DNA from: Arabidopsis thaliana
Lineage: Eukaryota > Streptophyta > Magnoliopsida > Brassicales > Brassicaceae
Assembly (NCBI RefSeq): GCF_000001735.4
Contig: NC_003070.9
Coordinates: 12,208,001-12,272,000, forward strand
Direction: 5' to 3'
Length of the DNA: 64,000 nucleotides
Numbering within the stretch: position 1 is the first letter of the stretch; each line of letters starts with the position of its first letter. A program made the position numbers and the translations under genes. Positions 12,440 to 23,569 of this stretch are shown here, one piece after another. The notes beneath the pieces are model-generated. The model was not told where the DNA came from and made no database searches. It saw nothing but the letters and a program-made list of their open reading frames with translations.

Positions 12440-12956
12440 AAACCCAAAAAAAGTGTATGTTTCTTCACGATAATTTTTTAAATATAAGTCTCCAAACTAA
12501 ATTTCCTAAAAGTGCTACTTTGGCATATAGATTGATATTGTAACTAGTAGCACCAATGTTCTAATAAGTGGTACATACAGTCGGCGATGCCTGTCTAGGT
12601 ATTAGTATTTACTTCTCCTGTTTACATAATTAGAATTTTAGAATCCTTGCATCCCCCATTCATGAATAACAAACATAACCCTTAATTGTTTTTGCTTCTC
12701 CAACAAGCTTTGCAAGGTCAAGAAGGTTGTTGCAACTTTTGTGATTCCACGTCTCACAATATCCCTGTCCTTGACACGATATCTCATCATAGCTAGGCTT
12801 TTCTCAGACCATATATATGAACATGGTCACAGCCTTAGTTAGCTTTCTAAATGTATTTTGAAATCTTTGGTAATTTAATAATAAACGCTTGAAAAATACA
12901 AAAGAAAACAGACCCTTCAATATAATTTTTATCAAATTCAAACAATACAAGAAGTA
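12440..12956. other. 3' flank of the left CYP76C gene
   Basis: This holds the 3' UTR of the minus-strand P450 and pre-insertion flank of the LINE. Bases ~12494-12550 are repeated in direct orientation at ~24728-24782 (CTACTTTG...ATAGATTGATAT). Confidence 0.5.
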
Positions 12957-15900
12957 TTAATTTATGGCTCGTTTCTTCAGAGGCACGGCAAGTAACGGGT
13001 TTGTCTTGTGCACTGTGAGACCAAAGGTCTCTTCCATGTCCAAATCCTCTGAACCGACACCGTTTGGAAGCTTCCATTCAAAGGTATAGAGAAGAGAAGC
13101 AAGCATGAGATGCACTGTTTTCATAGCCAAAGGCAGTCCCGGACAAATTCTACGCCCAGCCCCAAACGGTGTAAGCTCATAATCTGTACCTTTTACATCA
13201 ATCTCTTTCCCCAAAAACCTCTCTGGCTCAAAATGGGTCGGATTTTCCCATACAAGTGGGTCTCGTCCTATGGCCCACACGTTCACAAGAACCTGAGAGT
13301 CTTTAAGCACAGTGAATCCAAGAATCTCTACGTTGGTTTCAGCTTTTCTTTGGAGGAGAAATGGAGCAGCAGGGTGTAGTCGGAAAGTTTCTTTTACGAC
13401 CGCTTTTAAATACGGCAGTTTTGAGATATCAGACTCTTGAAAGTCACCGTTTTGCCCTATCACATGATTGATCTCGTCTTGAACTTTTGTCATCGTTTTA
13501 GGGTTTCCAAGTAACTCTGCCATTGCCCATTCCACGGTACTTGAGTTTGTATCTGTGCCTGCTACAAACATATCCTGACACATACGTCTATTATATATTA
13601 ATATCAGTGAACTAATATAGATCATGTTATGAACTAAGCTAAGACTTACGAGAAGTAGGTGTTCGATCTCGTCGATGTTGATTTCAGTTTCATCTCCTTG
13701 TTGGAGATCGATAAGCACATCCAGGAAGTCTTTACTCGAAACATCTTTCTCAACTGAACGCGATGATTTCTCCACAATCCGAGCATCATAAAACTCTCTG
13801 AATACCTGAAGCAATCTCCCTGAGGACTCCCTCATCTTCTTACTGTTACCTTGCAAGTCAAGAAATCTCATAAATGGGAAGAAGTTAGCAAGGTCTGGAT
13901 TTCCGATAGATTCCTGGTAACCGATCACCATCTCTTGAAACGCACTGGAATTTTTTGAATCGTAGCTACCGAGATTGACTGAGAACAAAATATTCGATAT
14001 GATATTGAGAGCTGTGACGAAGGATACATGAGAAATATCAACAGCTTCTTCTCTCTCACAGCTTTCACTCAGGAAGTTGACAAGTTCCTGCACCTTCTTC
14101 ATCCTCAGAGCTTTGGTAGCCTGGATACACTGCGGTGAGAACAGCTGAGTAGCCGACAATTTCCTCAACATTCTGAAAACATTACATAAGTGGAAAGTGA
14201 AATTACTAACTGTGTGCTAGATCTAATACGTCGTTAATGATGAGAGTGTGTAAAGAACTTGTACGTGTGCATAAAGTAAATGACACAGAGATTTGTTAAC
14301 GGGGTTCGGTAACAACCTACATCCCCGAGACCTAGTCCAGAACAATTCCACTAGAACAAGATTGCAAATACAATTGCATATGATATTACAGCATAACTAT
14401 ACTTACCACTCTTTTCTAGATGGACTTTGGAAACAGTATCAAGCCACGCATGTCTTGACTACCACCCGGCAGCACCGGTGCATCACCGTCTTCTCTAAGG
14501 GCTGCAGATTCCAAAGGAATACCACCAACAGATCATCATCTGTATTTGGTGGGGCGACGCCACACACATGTGTGCATCTCTCTCAACTATATCATAGACG
14601 CGCCACCTCTTTTTGTCACGGCAGTCATCTATATATACTCAAGACAAAACCCTAAGCTCCAAATATTCTCGCAATCTTTTTTCTTTGATCCGAAAGTATC
14701 TGAGCCACCACTAAAGGAAACATCACGTCTCCAATAGAAACACGCCACGTCATCTTCATTCTTAGCTTGTTTCTTTCTACGTTCAGTTCTCCTGTTGTGT
14801 ACACAGCTGCTACCTGTGGAACACAACTCTGATACTTTCTGTTGATACTCCAGCGTCACATAGATCTTTCAATATCTCTGTTGCTGTCTGCATAAACTCT
14901 TGTTTCATTCTGTGCCAAGTCCTCTGTTGTATCACGGTCTGTATCATCCCTGTTTCACACATATGTTCTTGTTGCAGTGTAGTCTGTATCATCTCATATC
15001 TTGAGCTGTGTGTCATCATCTTGAGTCTAACAACCAGTTACAAATATACTCTCATTCTCCCCCTTTGTTACTGCGTTTTAGAACTCAAGCTCACCTTTGT
15101 AGATTGTACTTTGATGATCTTCAAGCTTCAATACTATCTTAGAATGTTTCTCTAAACTGTCACTGCATATGTTGTGATTCTGACCGAGTGTCCATGTTCC
15201 AACTGTCACAGCTACACAACTCAGTAACATCACAATATACTAACAGAAAGAAAAAACCAAAGCGCTTAAACTCGTCACTTTTTGCCAAAAAGTAAAACAA
15301 AAACCACTGTACTACAAGACTATTTTGAAATTTAATTGCACTTAAAATTAAAATATATTTTGTTACGGTGTTACCTAATGCACCAGCTTGTTGGATTTTA
15401 GGTCAGGGCCAAGCATGTATGGTCGGTCTACTGCAAGTATTATTATCTAGATCCAGTATTTCGAAGAAGATCATCATCATGATCAAAGATCTAGCATTTC
15501 CTAGTTACTAAAACGAGAAGTAGTTGGATTTCCTAGTTAACTTCTTCCCACTAATCATAGGAAAGGAAAAATCAATAAGTAGTTACCTAAAACGAGATGA
15601 CGATGGATGAATCCAGCCAACGGAAAATTCATGATGATTGTTGGATTTGGTCGCTTCACTTATGTACCGTCCAGACAAGATTTGGTCGTGTGTTTTTAGT
15701 ACTTCTCTCACAGCGTCTCGTGAAGCTATGACCACTGAGTTTAAACATCCAAGCTTAAGACTCATGACTGGTCCATATGTTTTTGAGAGGTCCGTGAATG
15801 AGTGATGTGGGTTCTTTCCGACCAGATGAATGTTTCCAATTATGGGTAACCGTGGAGGCCCCGGAGGTGACTTGGACAATTGACAAGGGCTACGTCGAGA

Positions 15901-15981
15901 TCGTGCGGTGGTGAAGAAAAGAAGACATGATAAGATAAAGCAGAAGATGAGAAATAGAGGTTGTCCTGAGATGATGTCCAT
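12957..15981 (-). CDS. CYP76C6: Cytochrome P450, CYP76C subfamily (CYP76C6-like)
   Basis: Three exons, 15981-15587, 14172-13650 and 13574-12957, give 511 residues. CYP76C enzymes are ER-anchored monooxygenases; characterised members oxidise monoterpenols such as linalool. The N-terminal membrane anchor (residues ~7-25, LFLIFCFILSCLLFFTT) is followed by the Pro-rich hinge PPGPPRLP. Then come the I-helix AGTDTNSS (from Ala311), ExxR (KETFR), PERF and the haem loop [10 protein letters not shown] with Cys450. All key residues are present. It is divergently paired with an inverted copy at 18768-20460. Intron 1 is 1,414 bases against 101 in the copy, because about 1.3 kb of extra DNA has entered it. 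Intron 2 is 75 bases with no in-frame stop, so retention would add 25 residues without breaking the frame. The symbol is by recalled position and length (At1g33720). Confidence 0.92.
14230..15540. repeat. Inserted DNA inside intron 1 of the left P450
   Basis: The ends of the intron align with the 101-base intron of the inverted copy (the TATGTAATGTTTT-CAG acceptor side and GTAACTRCTT donor side), but about 1.3 kb between them has no counterpart there. The insert contains GGGTTCGG...CCTACATCCCCGAGACC-like DNA near 14300, a feature I associate with antisense LTR-retrotransposon DNA. Clean TG...CA ends and a target-site duplication were not found, so the origin is uncertain. At ~15499-15522 a second copy of the exon 1/intron 1 border occurs (CTAAAACGAGA-like). 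Confidence 0.5.
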
Positions 15982-18767
15982 TTGTGTTTCTAAGTGATAG
16001 AATTCTACTTCATATTTTCTGAAAATAGCATAAGATTTATAGAGGGAAAACTGAAGTTGACAAAAAAGGACATGATATTTTTCATTTTGATGGGCTCATT
16101 GGTCTTGCCACTGCGACCTCAACTTTCCACGAAAAAATTCAAAACTCATTTGCGACCGATCACTTTCACGACATAAAAGTATACGTACACAAGGGCCTAA
16201 AAAAGTCGTTATGAACTCGTATAAGTCATGAACTAGACTACAAAAGCTTAATTATACTATTTCTATATTCCTTTTTTATATAAATGACAAAACAATTATT
16301 TACTGTACGTATCTACTTTGACACTAAAATTTTGTTATCTTATTTATTTAAAATGTTGTCGAAATTTTTATCACCAATAAACATTAATGTAGTATGTTGA
16401 ACTACCACAAAACATAGTAACTAACGACGTTCAAAAATGTTAGAATTTCGTTTGTTTCAGGCTATTGCAACGATGTTTCGACAAAGGAGAATTCGTCTGA
16501 AATTAATGACAACTATTTGTTGGAAACTTGTCAGAAAAGTTGTCGGATATTTGTTGGCAATTTCGAAGGAATTTCAAACTATATTACAAGCTAACAGCTG
16601 TTATTATCTTCTTATCTTCAATGGTGCTAATAATATCCTCATTAGATACCAGCCGACCTATCAAGCCAAGCTCAGTTACGTGTTATGTTGTGTCATATTC
16701 AAGCGATCACATCTTCGTGGAAGTTTTGTATAGAACGCTAGAAATCCAATTACAAATTTTCTACACCGCTCATCATATTGTTTTTTCTACTTTTGATCCA
16801 AATTGTTTTCCACAGGCCTTTTAAAAGAAATTGGGAACCAGTTCGTTAATTAAACCCAAACTGAAAAGGATGTTTCTGATTTAAACATGAAGATTTAGTA
16901 AAGATTTTGAATAGTAAGAAGAGATTGTGTCATCCTAATTATTAGAAAACATGATTTTAAAATTGGAAACTGCTAAAAGCATACCCGGAGTTGGAGCTTG
17001 TGGACAAACTCTTAGTCACAGAGAGTAACGATACGAAATATGAGTTATTGGGGTTTGGTGTTTATTTTTATATATAAGTTAGGATTTAGAGCAATTATCC
17101 ACTTAGCTTAGGTGTACGTGATTGCAGCTTAGCCTATATAAGAAAAAACTCATGATCAATAAAAAAAATAGATTTTAGTAATTAACTTAAGTTTCTGATA
17201 TGGACATCATATTCAAAAATCATATATTTCATCAAGAGTTTCTTACACATTTTCATAGATGCACCAAACCACATATGATCAAGCAAATTCGTCCAAGACA
17301 TGAATTACCATTATTTGGAACCGAATGTCTTAAATCTCGATTGGCTCTCTCCCAAACTTTTGGGGCACGAATTGGAGACTCTCTACACCTTGAAAATTTC
17401 AAGAGTGCACAACTTCATGCCCAAATTGTCAATTTATGGGTGTTTTTTTTTTTTTCTCCCAGTCCCCCTTTTTCGTTAATGCAAATACATACACACGCCA
17501 ATGTAATGATCAGGAAGGAAAATCATGTCTTCTGATAACTAAGAAGACACAATCTCTTCTTGCTATTGAAACTAATCTTAATTTGATGTAATCTTCATGT
17601 TTAAACACACACCTTTCGCTTTGTATTTAAAGAACGAACTGGTTTCCATTTAAAAACAAAGGCGTGTGGAAAACAGTTTGGATCAAAAGTAGAAAATAAC
17701 ACTACAATGAGCAGTGCAGAAAATTCGTAATTAGAGCACCCTCAATGGTGTATCTTAGGTATATCTTAACAAAAACTTAGGATTAAAAGTGATTAAATTA
17801 AATCAAACCAACAATCTTAAGCTAAGATATGTTTCTAACTTAATATGTTTTTGCTTAGCTAAGATGTGTCTATGTGTCACTTCGACATTGGTTTAAGGAA
17901 TAAACAAAAGGAAAAACAAAACAAAATATGCAAAATTGATCTTCTATCCTTAAAATACAATTGAATCTGAACAATTGGAGGTCATATTTATTAAGATACT
18001 TAACTTTTAGTCTTAGCTTTCAAAAAACAAAATTTTATTTTTAAATAATGCTAAGATTGAAAGTTAAGAACTAATTGGTTCTTAACCATTGAGGATGCTC
18101 TTAGCTATCTTGTACTGTATCCATAATTTCCAGGAAGATGTGATCCCTTAAAACACAACAGGTAATTGAGCTTGGCTTGATTGGTCAGCTGGTATATCTA
18201 ATTAGGACCACATTGTTATTACCTTGTAATATAGTTAGGAATTCATTGGAAAATATCTAAAAACCTTTTCAAACAAGTTACCTTGTAATTTTGACGAATT
18301 TTGTTTTCGGATGATCTGATCTTGATGGATTTTTCATTGTTGGAAAATCGCCGGAAGCATGTTTCAAACGAAATTCTGACATTTTCGATGTTGGAATTTA
18401 CAAAGTTTTTTTGGAAGTGAAAAAAAACTTGTGACACAAAATTTTATCTACTAAATGAATAATATTTTTGAATATGTCAAAGTAGATATAAATTCTTTGT
18501 CATTAGATAATAGAAGAGGAATATAGGAATAATATAATTAAGCTTTTTTAATTTAGTGCATGACTAATAAGAGTTCATAACGACTTTTACGCCATTGTGC
18601 ACGTATACTTTTCTATGGGTGATTAATCGCAAATGGGTTTTGTACACTGTCAAGAATTTGGTGCCCATCGAAATGAAACCTACCATTGTCAACTTCAGTT
18701 TTCCCTCTCTATATATCTATGCTATTTTCAGACAATTTTATAAGTATCTATCACTTTAGAAACACAA
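15982..18767. promoter_or_regulatory. Bidirectional promoter region between the inverted P450 copies
   Basis: The 2.8 kb between the two start codons is itself largely palindromic. The sequence upstream of each ATG is homologous in inverted orientation, including CAACTTCAGTTTTCCCTCT followed by a TATA box: TATAAAT on the minus strand at 16035-16041, and TATATAT at 18710-18716 for the right gene. Homology can be followed out to about 16980 on the left and back to about 17515 on the right. A unique spacer of roughly 0.5 kb lies between. A MITE at 17734-18100 interrupts the right arm. No other gene is seen. Confidence 0.75.
17734..18100. mobile_element. PIF/Harbinger-type MITE, 367 bp
   Basis: The terminal inverted repeats are GAGCACCCTCAATGGT at the left and, read on the minus strand, GAGCATCCTCAATGGT at the right. 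TTA flanks both ends (17731-17733 and 18101-18103). The corresponding position in the left arm of the P450 palindrome, near 16750-16753 (CCAATTACAAATTTT), has a single TTA and no element, so the empty site is visible in the same window. The element has no coding capacity. Confidence 0.88.
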
Positions 18768-20460
18768 ATGGACATCATCTCAGGACAACCTATGTTTCTC
18801 CTTTTCTGCTTTATCTTATCATGTTTTCTTTTCTTCACTGCCGCAAGATCCCGACGGAGCCCTACTCAAGTACTATCCAAGTCACCTCCGGGTCCTCCAC
18901 GATTACCCATAATCGGAAACATTCATCTAGTCGGAAAGAACCCACACCACTCATTCACGGACCTCTCAAAAACATATGGACCAGTCATGAGTCTTAAGCT
19001 TGGATATTTAAACTCAGTGGTCATAACTTCACGAGATGCTGCGAGAGAAGTACTAAAAGCACACGATCAAATCTTGTCTGGACGGTACATAACTCAAGCG
19101 ACCAAATCCAACAATCATCATGAGTTTTCCGTTGGCTGGATACATCCGTCGTCACCTCGTTTCAGGTAACTGCTTTTGATTATTCTTTTTCTACAATTTC
19201 TCCTTTTTAGCGCTTTAGTTTTTTCTATTGATATATCATCGTTTCCACATATGTAATGTTTTTCAGAAAGTTGAGGAAATGACGTTTACTCAGCTGTTCT
19301 CACCGCAGCGTATCGAGGCTACTAAAGCTCTGAGAATGAAGAAGGTGCAAGAACTTGTCAACTTTTTGAGTGAAAGCAGTGAGAGAGGAGAAGCTGTTGA
19401 CATTTCTCGTGCATCTTTCGTCACAGCTCTCAATATCATATCGAATATTTTGTTTTCAGTCAATCTCGGTAGCTACGATTCGAAAAATTCAAGTGCGTTT
19501 CAGGAGATGGTGATTGGTTACATGGAATCTATCGGAAATCCAGACGTTTCTAACTTCTTCCCATTTATGAGGTTACTTGACTTACAAGGTAATAGTAAGA
19601 AGATGAAAGAGTACTCGGGTAAATTGCTTCAGGTATTTAGAGAGTTTTACGATGCTAGGATTTTGGAAAACTCATCGCGTATAGATGAGAAAGATGTTTC
19701 GAGCAGAGACTTCTTGGATGCACTAATCGATCTCCAACAAGGAGATGAATCTGAAATCAACATTGACGAGATCGAACACCTACTTCTCGTAAGTCTTAGC
19801 ATAATGCATAACATGATCTTATATTAGTACACTGATATATAAAATATGCTTGTATTGTTTCAGGATATGTTTCTAGCAGGCACAGATACAAACTCTAGTA
19901 CCGTGGAATGGGCAATGACAGAGTTACTTGGAAACCCTAAAACGATGACAAAAGTTCAAGACGAGATCAATCGTGTGATAAGGCAAAACGGCGACGTTCA
20001 AGAGTCTCATATCTCAAAACTGCCGTATTTACAAGCGGTCATAAAAGAAACTTTCCGATTACACCCGGCTGCTCCATTTCTCCTCCCAAGAAAAGCGGAA
20101 AGGGACGTAGATATTCTTGGATTCCATGTGCCTAAAGACTCTCATGTTCTTGTGAACGTGTGGGCCATAGGACGAGACCCAAATGTATGGGAAAATCCGA
20201 CTCAGTTTGAGCCAGAGAGGTTTTTAGGGAAAGATATTGATGTAAAAGGTACAAATTATGAGCTTACACCATTTGGGGCCGGGCGTAGAATTTGTCCGGG
20301 ACTGCCTTTAGCTTTGAAAACAGTGCATCTCATGCTTGCTTCTCTTCTCTATACCTTTGAGTGGAAGCTTCCAAACGGTGTCGGTTCAGAGGATTTAGAC
20401 ATGGGAGAGACCTTTGGTCTCACAGTGCACAAGACAAACCCGTTACTTGCGTGCCTCTGA
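18768..20460 (+). CDS. CYP76C5: Cytochrome P450, CYP76C subfamily, frameshifted copy (CYP76C5-like)
   Basis: Exons are 18768-19165, 19267-19788 and 19864-20460. Exon 1 is intact (anchor, PPGPPRLP hinge). At the start of exon 2 one base is missing relative to the left copy: the spliced frame reads RKLRK then a TGA at 19279-19281. A downstream ATG at 19279 opens the remaining frame and gives a 368-residue protein lacking the anchor and first substrate-recognition region; this is the length I recall for At1g33730. AGTDTN, KETFR, PERF and [10 protein letters not shown] are all intact. A second single-base loss, in GC(C)GTG near 20450, replaces the last nine or so residues with a premature stop. 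The gene is either a pseudogene or makes a soluble, probably inactive remnant. The flanking promoter is still recognisable. Confidence 0.85.
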
Positions 20461-21600
20461 AGAAACGCGTCATATATTAATATTTATAAATATAATAATT
20501 TCACAAACGTATGAATAATCACCCTATGACATGAAGGGACTGTTTTTTGTATTTTCAGGCATTTAGACTTAATTAGCCACCGCCAAATGATGATGATCGA
20601 GACGTATCTCATCTCCTTTCGCCATCGGAGAAAACATGGCAAGAGAGAGAGGAGAGAAATTTCTTTTTGCGTTTCATATCATCCACTCACGGTGACACGT
20701 ATGCGTCTCTTCGTATATTGTTTTGGCTCTTACATAAGAGCACCGCGGTAGACTGCATGTTAGTTTTTTATAACTAAATTTAAGTTGTAGTTATTTTATT
20801 AATATTGTTTGTTTGTTTTTTTAATTGTATTTTGATTGTTAATTATCTGATTTCACCCGTGTTATATATCTTGTATTAATATCGACCAAAACCCGTACTA
20901 CCATATAACATGTCCCGTAAAATTAAAAACATCATTTTGTTATTTTTTTTTGTGAGAAAACAAAATATTTTTAACTTAATTATAATTATATAGAACTAAA
21001 CAACTAAAAAAGTAATAATCAAAATCGTTAGCATTATAGTAGGAAACAACTTGATTGTCAAATATTGATTTGTTATAACCATATATACGATTGACAATTT
21101 CTTAAACTGATTTATTAAATGTTAGTTTTGTTTAGCTTTGTTGTAGGAATGAAGATAATTATAGAAAGGTCCGAGTAATTCAATTCCGGATCAAAAATTA
21201 AAAAACAAAATCAAGCTAATAAATGGTTATTATAATTCATAACACATCTCATTTATTTTCTATGTTTTTAGACCAATCCAGAAAAATATATAATTGTACT
21301 ATGTCTCTTGAAATAAAAAAAAAATTCTTTATAAAAAATTTATTATCCTACCATATAACTATGTTTCTTGACATAAAACAATATCTTGTAATTTTTTAAT
21401 AATAATACTTTTATTTTAAAGAAAGATATAAATTGAGTCAAATTTTATATTTTGCTTTTTACGGTGCAACATTATATGATAGCAAAAAAACGAAAACTAA
21501 AAAACAAAAACATTGCAACCCCAATAAATAAAACGGATCTTGTGTTATTATTAATATTTTCCAAAAAAATAAAAGCCAAAATAGGAAAAATCTAAACAAC
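20461..21600. other. AT-rich intergenic region
   Basis: After the P450 3' flank this is AT-rich DNA with no recognised gene. GAGCACC near 20738 resembles one MITE terminus, but no partner was found. Confidence 0.5.
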
Positions 21601-21879
21601 TTCATCGTCTTATACCTTTTTTTTTTAACAAACTTAGATTAGATAAAGGGGAAAAAGTTACGGTTACATTCCATTAATGGAGAAAGCTTTTGCTGCCACA
21701 AGTGCAGACTTTGCTAACGAATCAGCAGCAAAATTGCCCTGTCGAGATACAAAATTGAAACTGATAGATAAAAACGATTCACTAAAACAGGTGATATCGT
21801 TGATTTCAAAAAAATGTTTCGCCGTCACTAAATGACTTTGCTAAAAAACGTATCAGCAGCAATTCATCGTCTTATACCT
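21601..21879 (-). mobile_element. 5'-truncated LINE relic with 17-bp target-site duplication
   Basis: TTCATCGTCTTATACCT occurs at 21601-21617 and again at 21863-21879. Next to the left copy is a T-run, i.e. a poly(A) tail on the minus strand. On the minus strand the insert encodes an RNase H-like C-terminus (VSRQGNFAADSLAKSALVA) followed by a stop, typical of the end of a plant LINE polyprotein. Part of the AATCAGCAGCAA motif is repeated inside it. The relic is about 245 bases. Confidence 0.82.
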
Positions 21880-22139
21880 AAAAGAATAAAATACTTCAAA
21901 AAAATGAAAATCTATTAGCTTTGATGTCTCGCCGATCCAATCCTAGTTTTAATAAAGAAAATAATTTTGACCAAATCAAGTCTATTGACCACTGCAAACC
22001 ATTTAGCTTTTTCGTGAAGTTATCATATTGAAAGACTGGTTCTTGAATTAAAGAACACAAAACCAAATTATATGTTCTTCAAGTCAGTCGAAAAACATAG
22101 AATTTACATTGGATAAAAATGTTTCAGATCAGAAATTAA

Positions 22140-22545
22140 AGACCTCAGTCGTGTCTTTTGCTTCCTCAGAGACTACAATGTTCTCAATTTGCGGACTTAG
22201 AAGCCGTAACCTGAAATCGCCAGATTTTGTATAAAAAAGTTGACGATGATTCATATGATTCAAGAAGAATGTCTTAGCCACAGACGAAACATGCTCTAAG
22301 CAACATGAAAAAGAAAAAGCTGAGGAATTATACTCACTTTGGTTGTATCGATGATTTTTGTAGCCATTAGATCTTTGTATTTGCCAGTTGCAGCGTTGTA
22401 ACCGCGTTTAGGATTGTCGCTAGAAAGAACCTTTCAACAAAAAAAAAGCAATTCACTTAGTTTCAATAACAAAAGACTCAAATTTGCAATCTTATAAGAA
22501 TATTGATTACCTTCTCACTAACGACGATACCATTTTGGGTGTTTG
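22140..22545 (-). pseudogene. Chaperonin-60 (plastid CPN60 beta-like) fragment
   Basis: On the minus strand the segment encodes NGIVVSEK, then after an intron-like gap [21 protein letters not shown] and [10 protein letters not shown], then after another gap [15 protein letters not shown], and later a diverged tail. These are, in order, the conserved C-terminal motifs of plastid chaperonin-60 beta ([44 protein letters not shown]). The N-terminal four fifths of the protein is absent and the tail is degenerate, so this is a gene fragment. The apparent introns suggest it came by DNA duplication rather than from an mRNA. Confidence 0.8.
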
Positions 22546-22559
22546 ATGATGTTCTGAGA

Positions 22560-23400
22560 CGTCAAGCTTTATAGTATTTATAGGCTAGTAAATTAGGTCA
22601 CAAATCTCTTGAATGCCAATCAAAATATATTCGATATTGTATCTAATATAGAATCAAATCTATAAAATCGTTTTTTATTTAGGAATATGCTGTCGTTATA
22701 TATTTTAAGTCATTAATTTGTTTCTAAAAATCAATTTCTTGCAGATTTCGGGAGAGAAAATATCTCAAGTAGGTATGTGTGTGAGTAATTGGTTTAAATG
22801 TTATATAAATAGTTGAGATATTTTTAAAAATCGAATTGATTATGTGCTGATTTTTTGGTAAGATTTCAATATCATTAAAAAACCTATAACGCAATAAATC
22901 ATGAGGAAAGATTTACACATAATTCAAATTAGGAATATGCTTGAATATCATTAGTCTATACTCGTAAATCTGTTTCTATATTTGGATTTTTATTTGATAC
23001 GGGGGTGCAAAAATATCGGAGAATATATAATCAAATAATTCTAGATATGGTTAGTTAGGATTGATTTTCGAATTTTGCTAATTAGGAAATAAGCATTCAT
23101 TAATTCGGTAGAGTTTTAGGAATTGATTTGTGCAATTTATGAGGGTAGTACTTAACAATTTATATGTTTAGGCAAGTAATTAGTGCAATATGTTAATTGT
23201 TAAGCAAAAATTTGGTGATTGTTCTAAAGAAAATATCTTGTCTGATTGATTTTGTAGAGACTAAACATACAATATCGAAATTGAAAAATGATTTTTCGAC
23301 ACAAATCGTCCCCAAAAATGTATATGTAGATTATGTCATATTTGTCATTATTTATATATGCGATTCGCATATATGACAAATTCATATAATTGTTTTCTGA
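22560..23400. other. AT-rich intergenic region
   Basis: I see no gene or recognised repeat. The AGGAATATGCT motif occurs twice (22681 and 22931), hinting at an old local duplication. Confidence 0.4.
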
Positions 23401-23569
23401 CAATTTCATGGCATCATCTAGGATTCGAGATCCTCAAATTCTAACCAACAATGATTTAGCATCGTTTAAAAACAACCAAATAAGCCACACATCTAGCTTT
23501 TTCAACACACGAACATCTTTCCTCTTTGTGGAGTCGAACCTAGGGTTCGTTTGGGAGGCGCCATGAAAC

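Noticed and set aside
17200..17535. 111-codon open frame in the spacer of the P450 palindrome
   Set aside because: No homology recognised and it ends in low-complexity T-rich DNA; probably chance.
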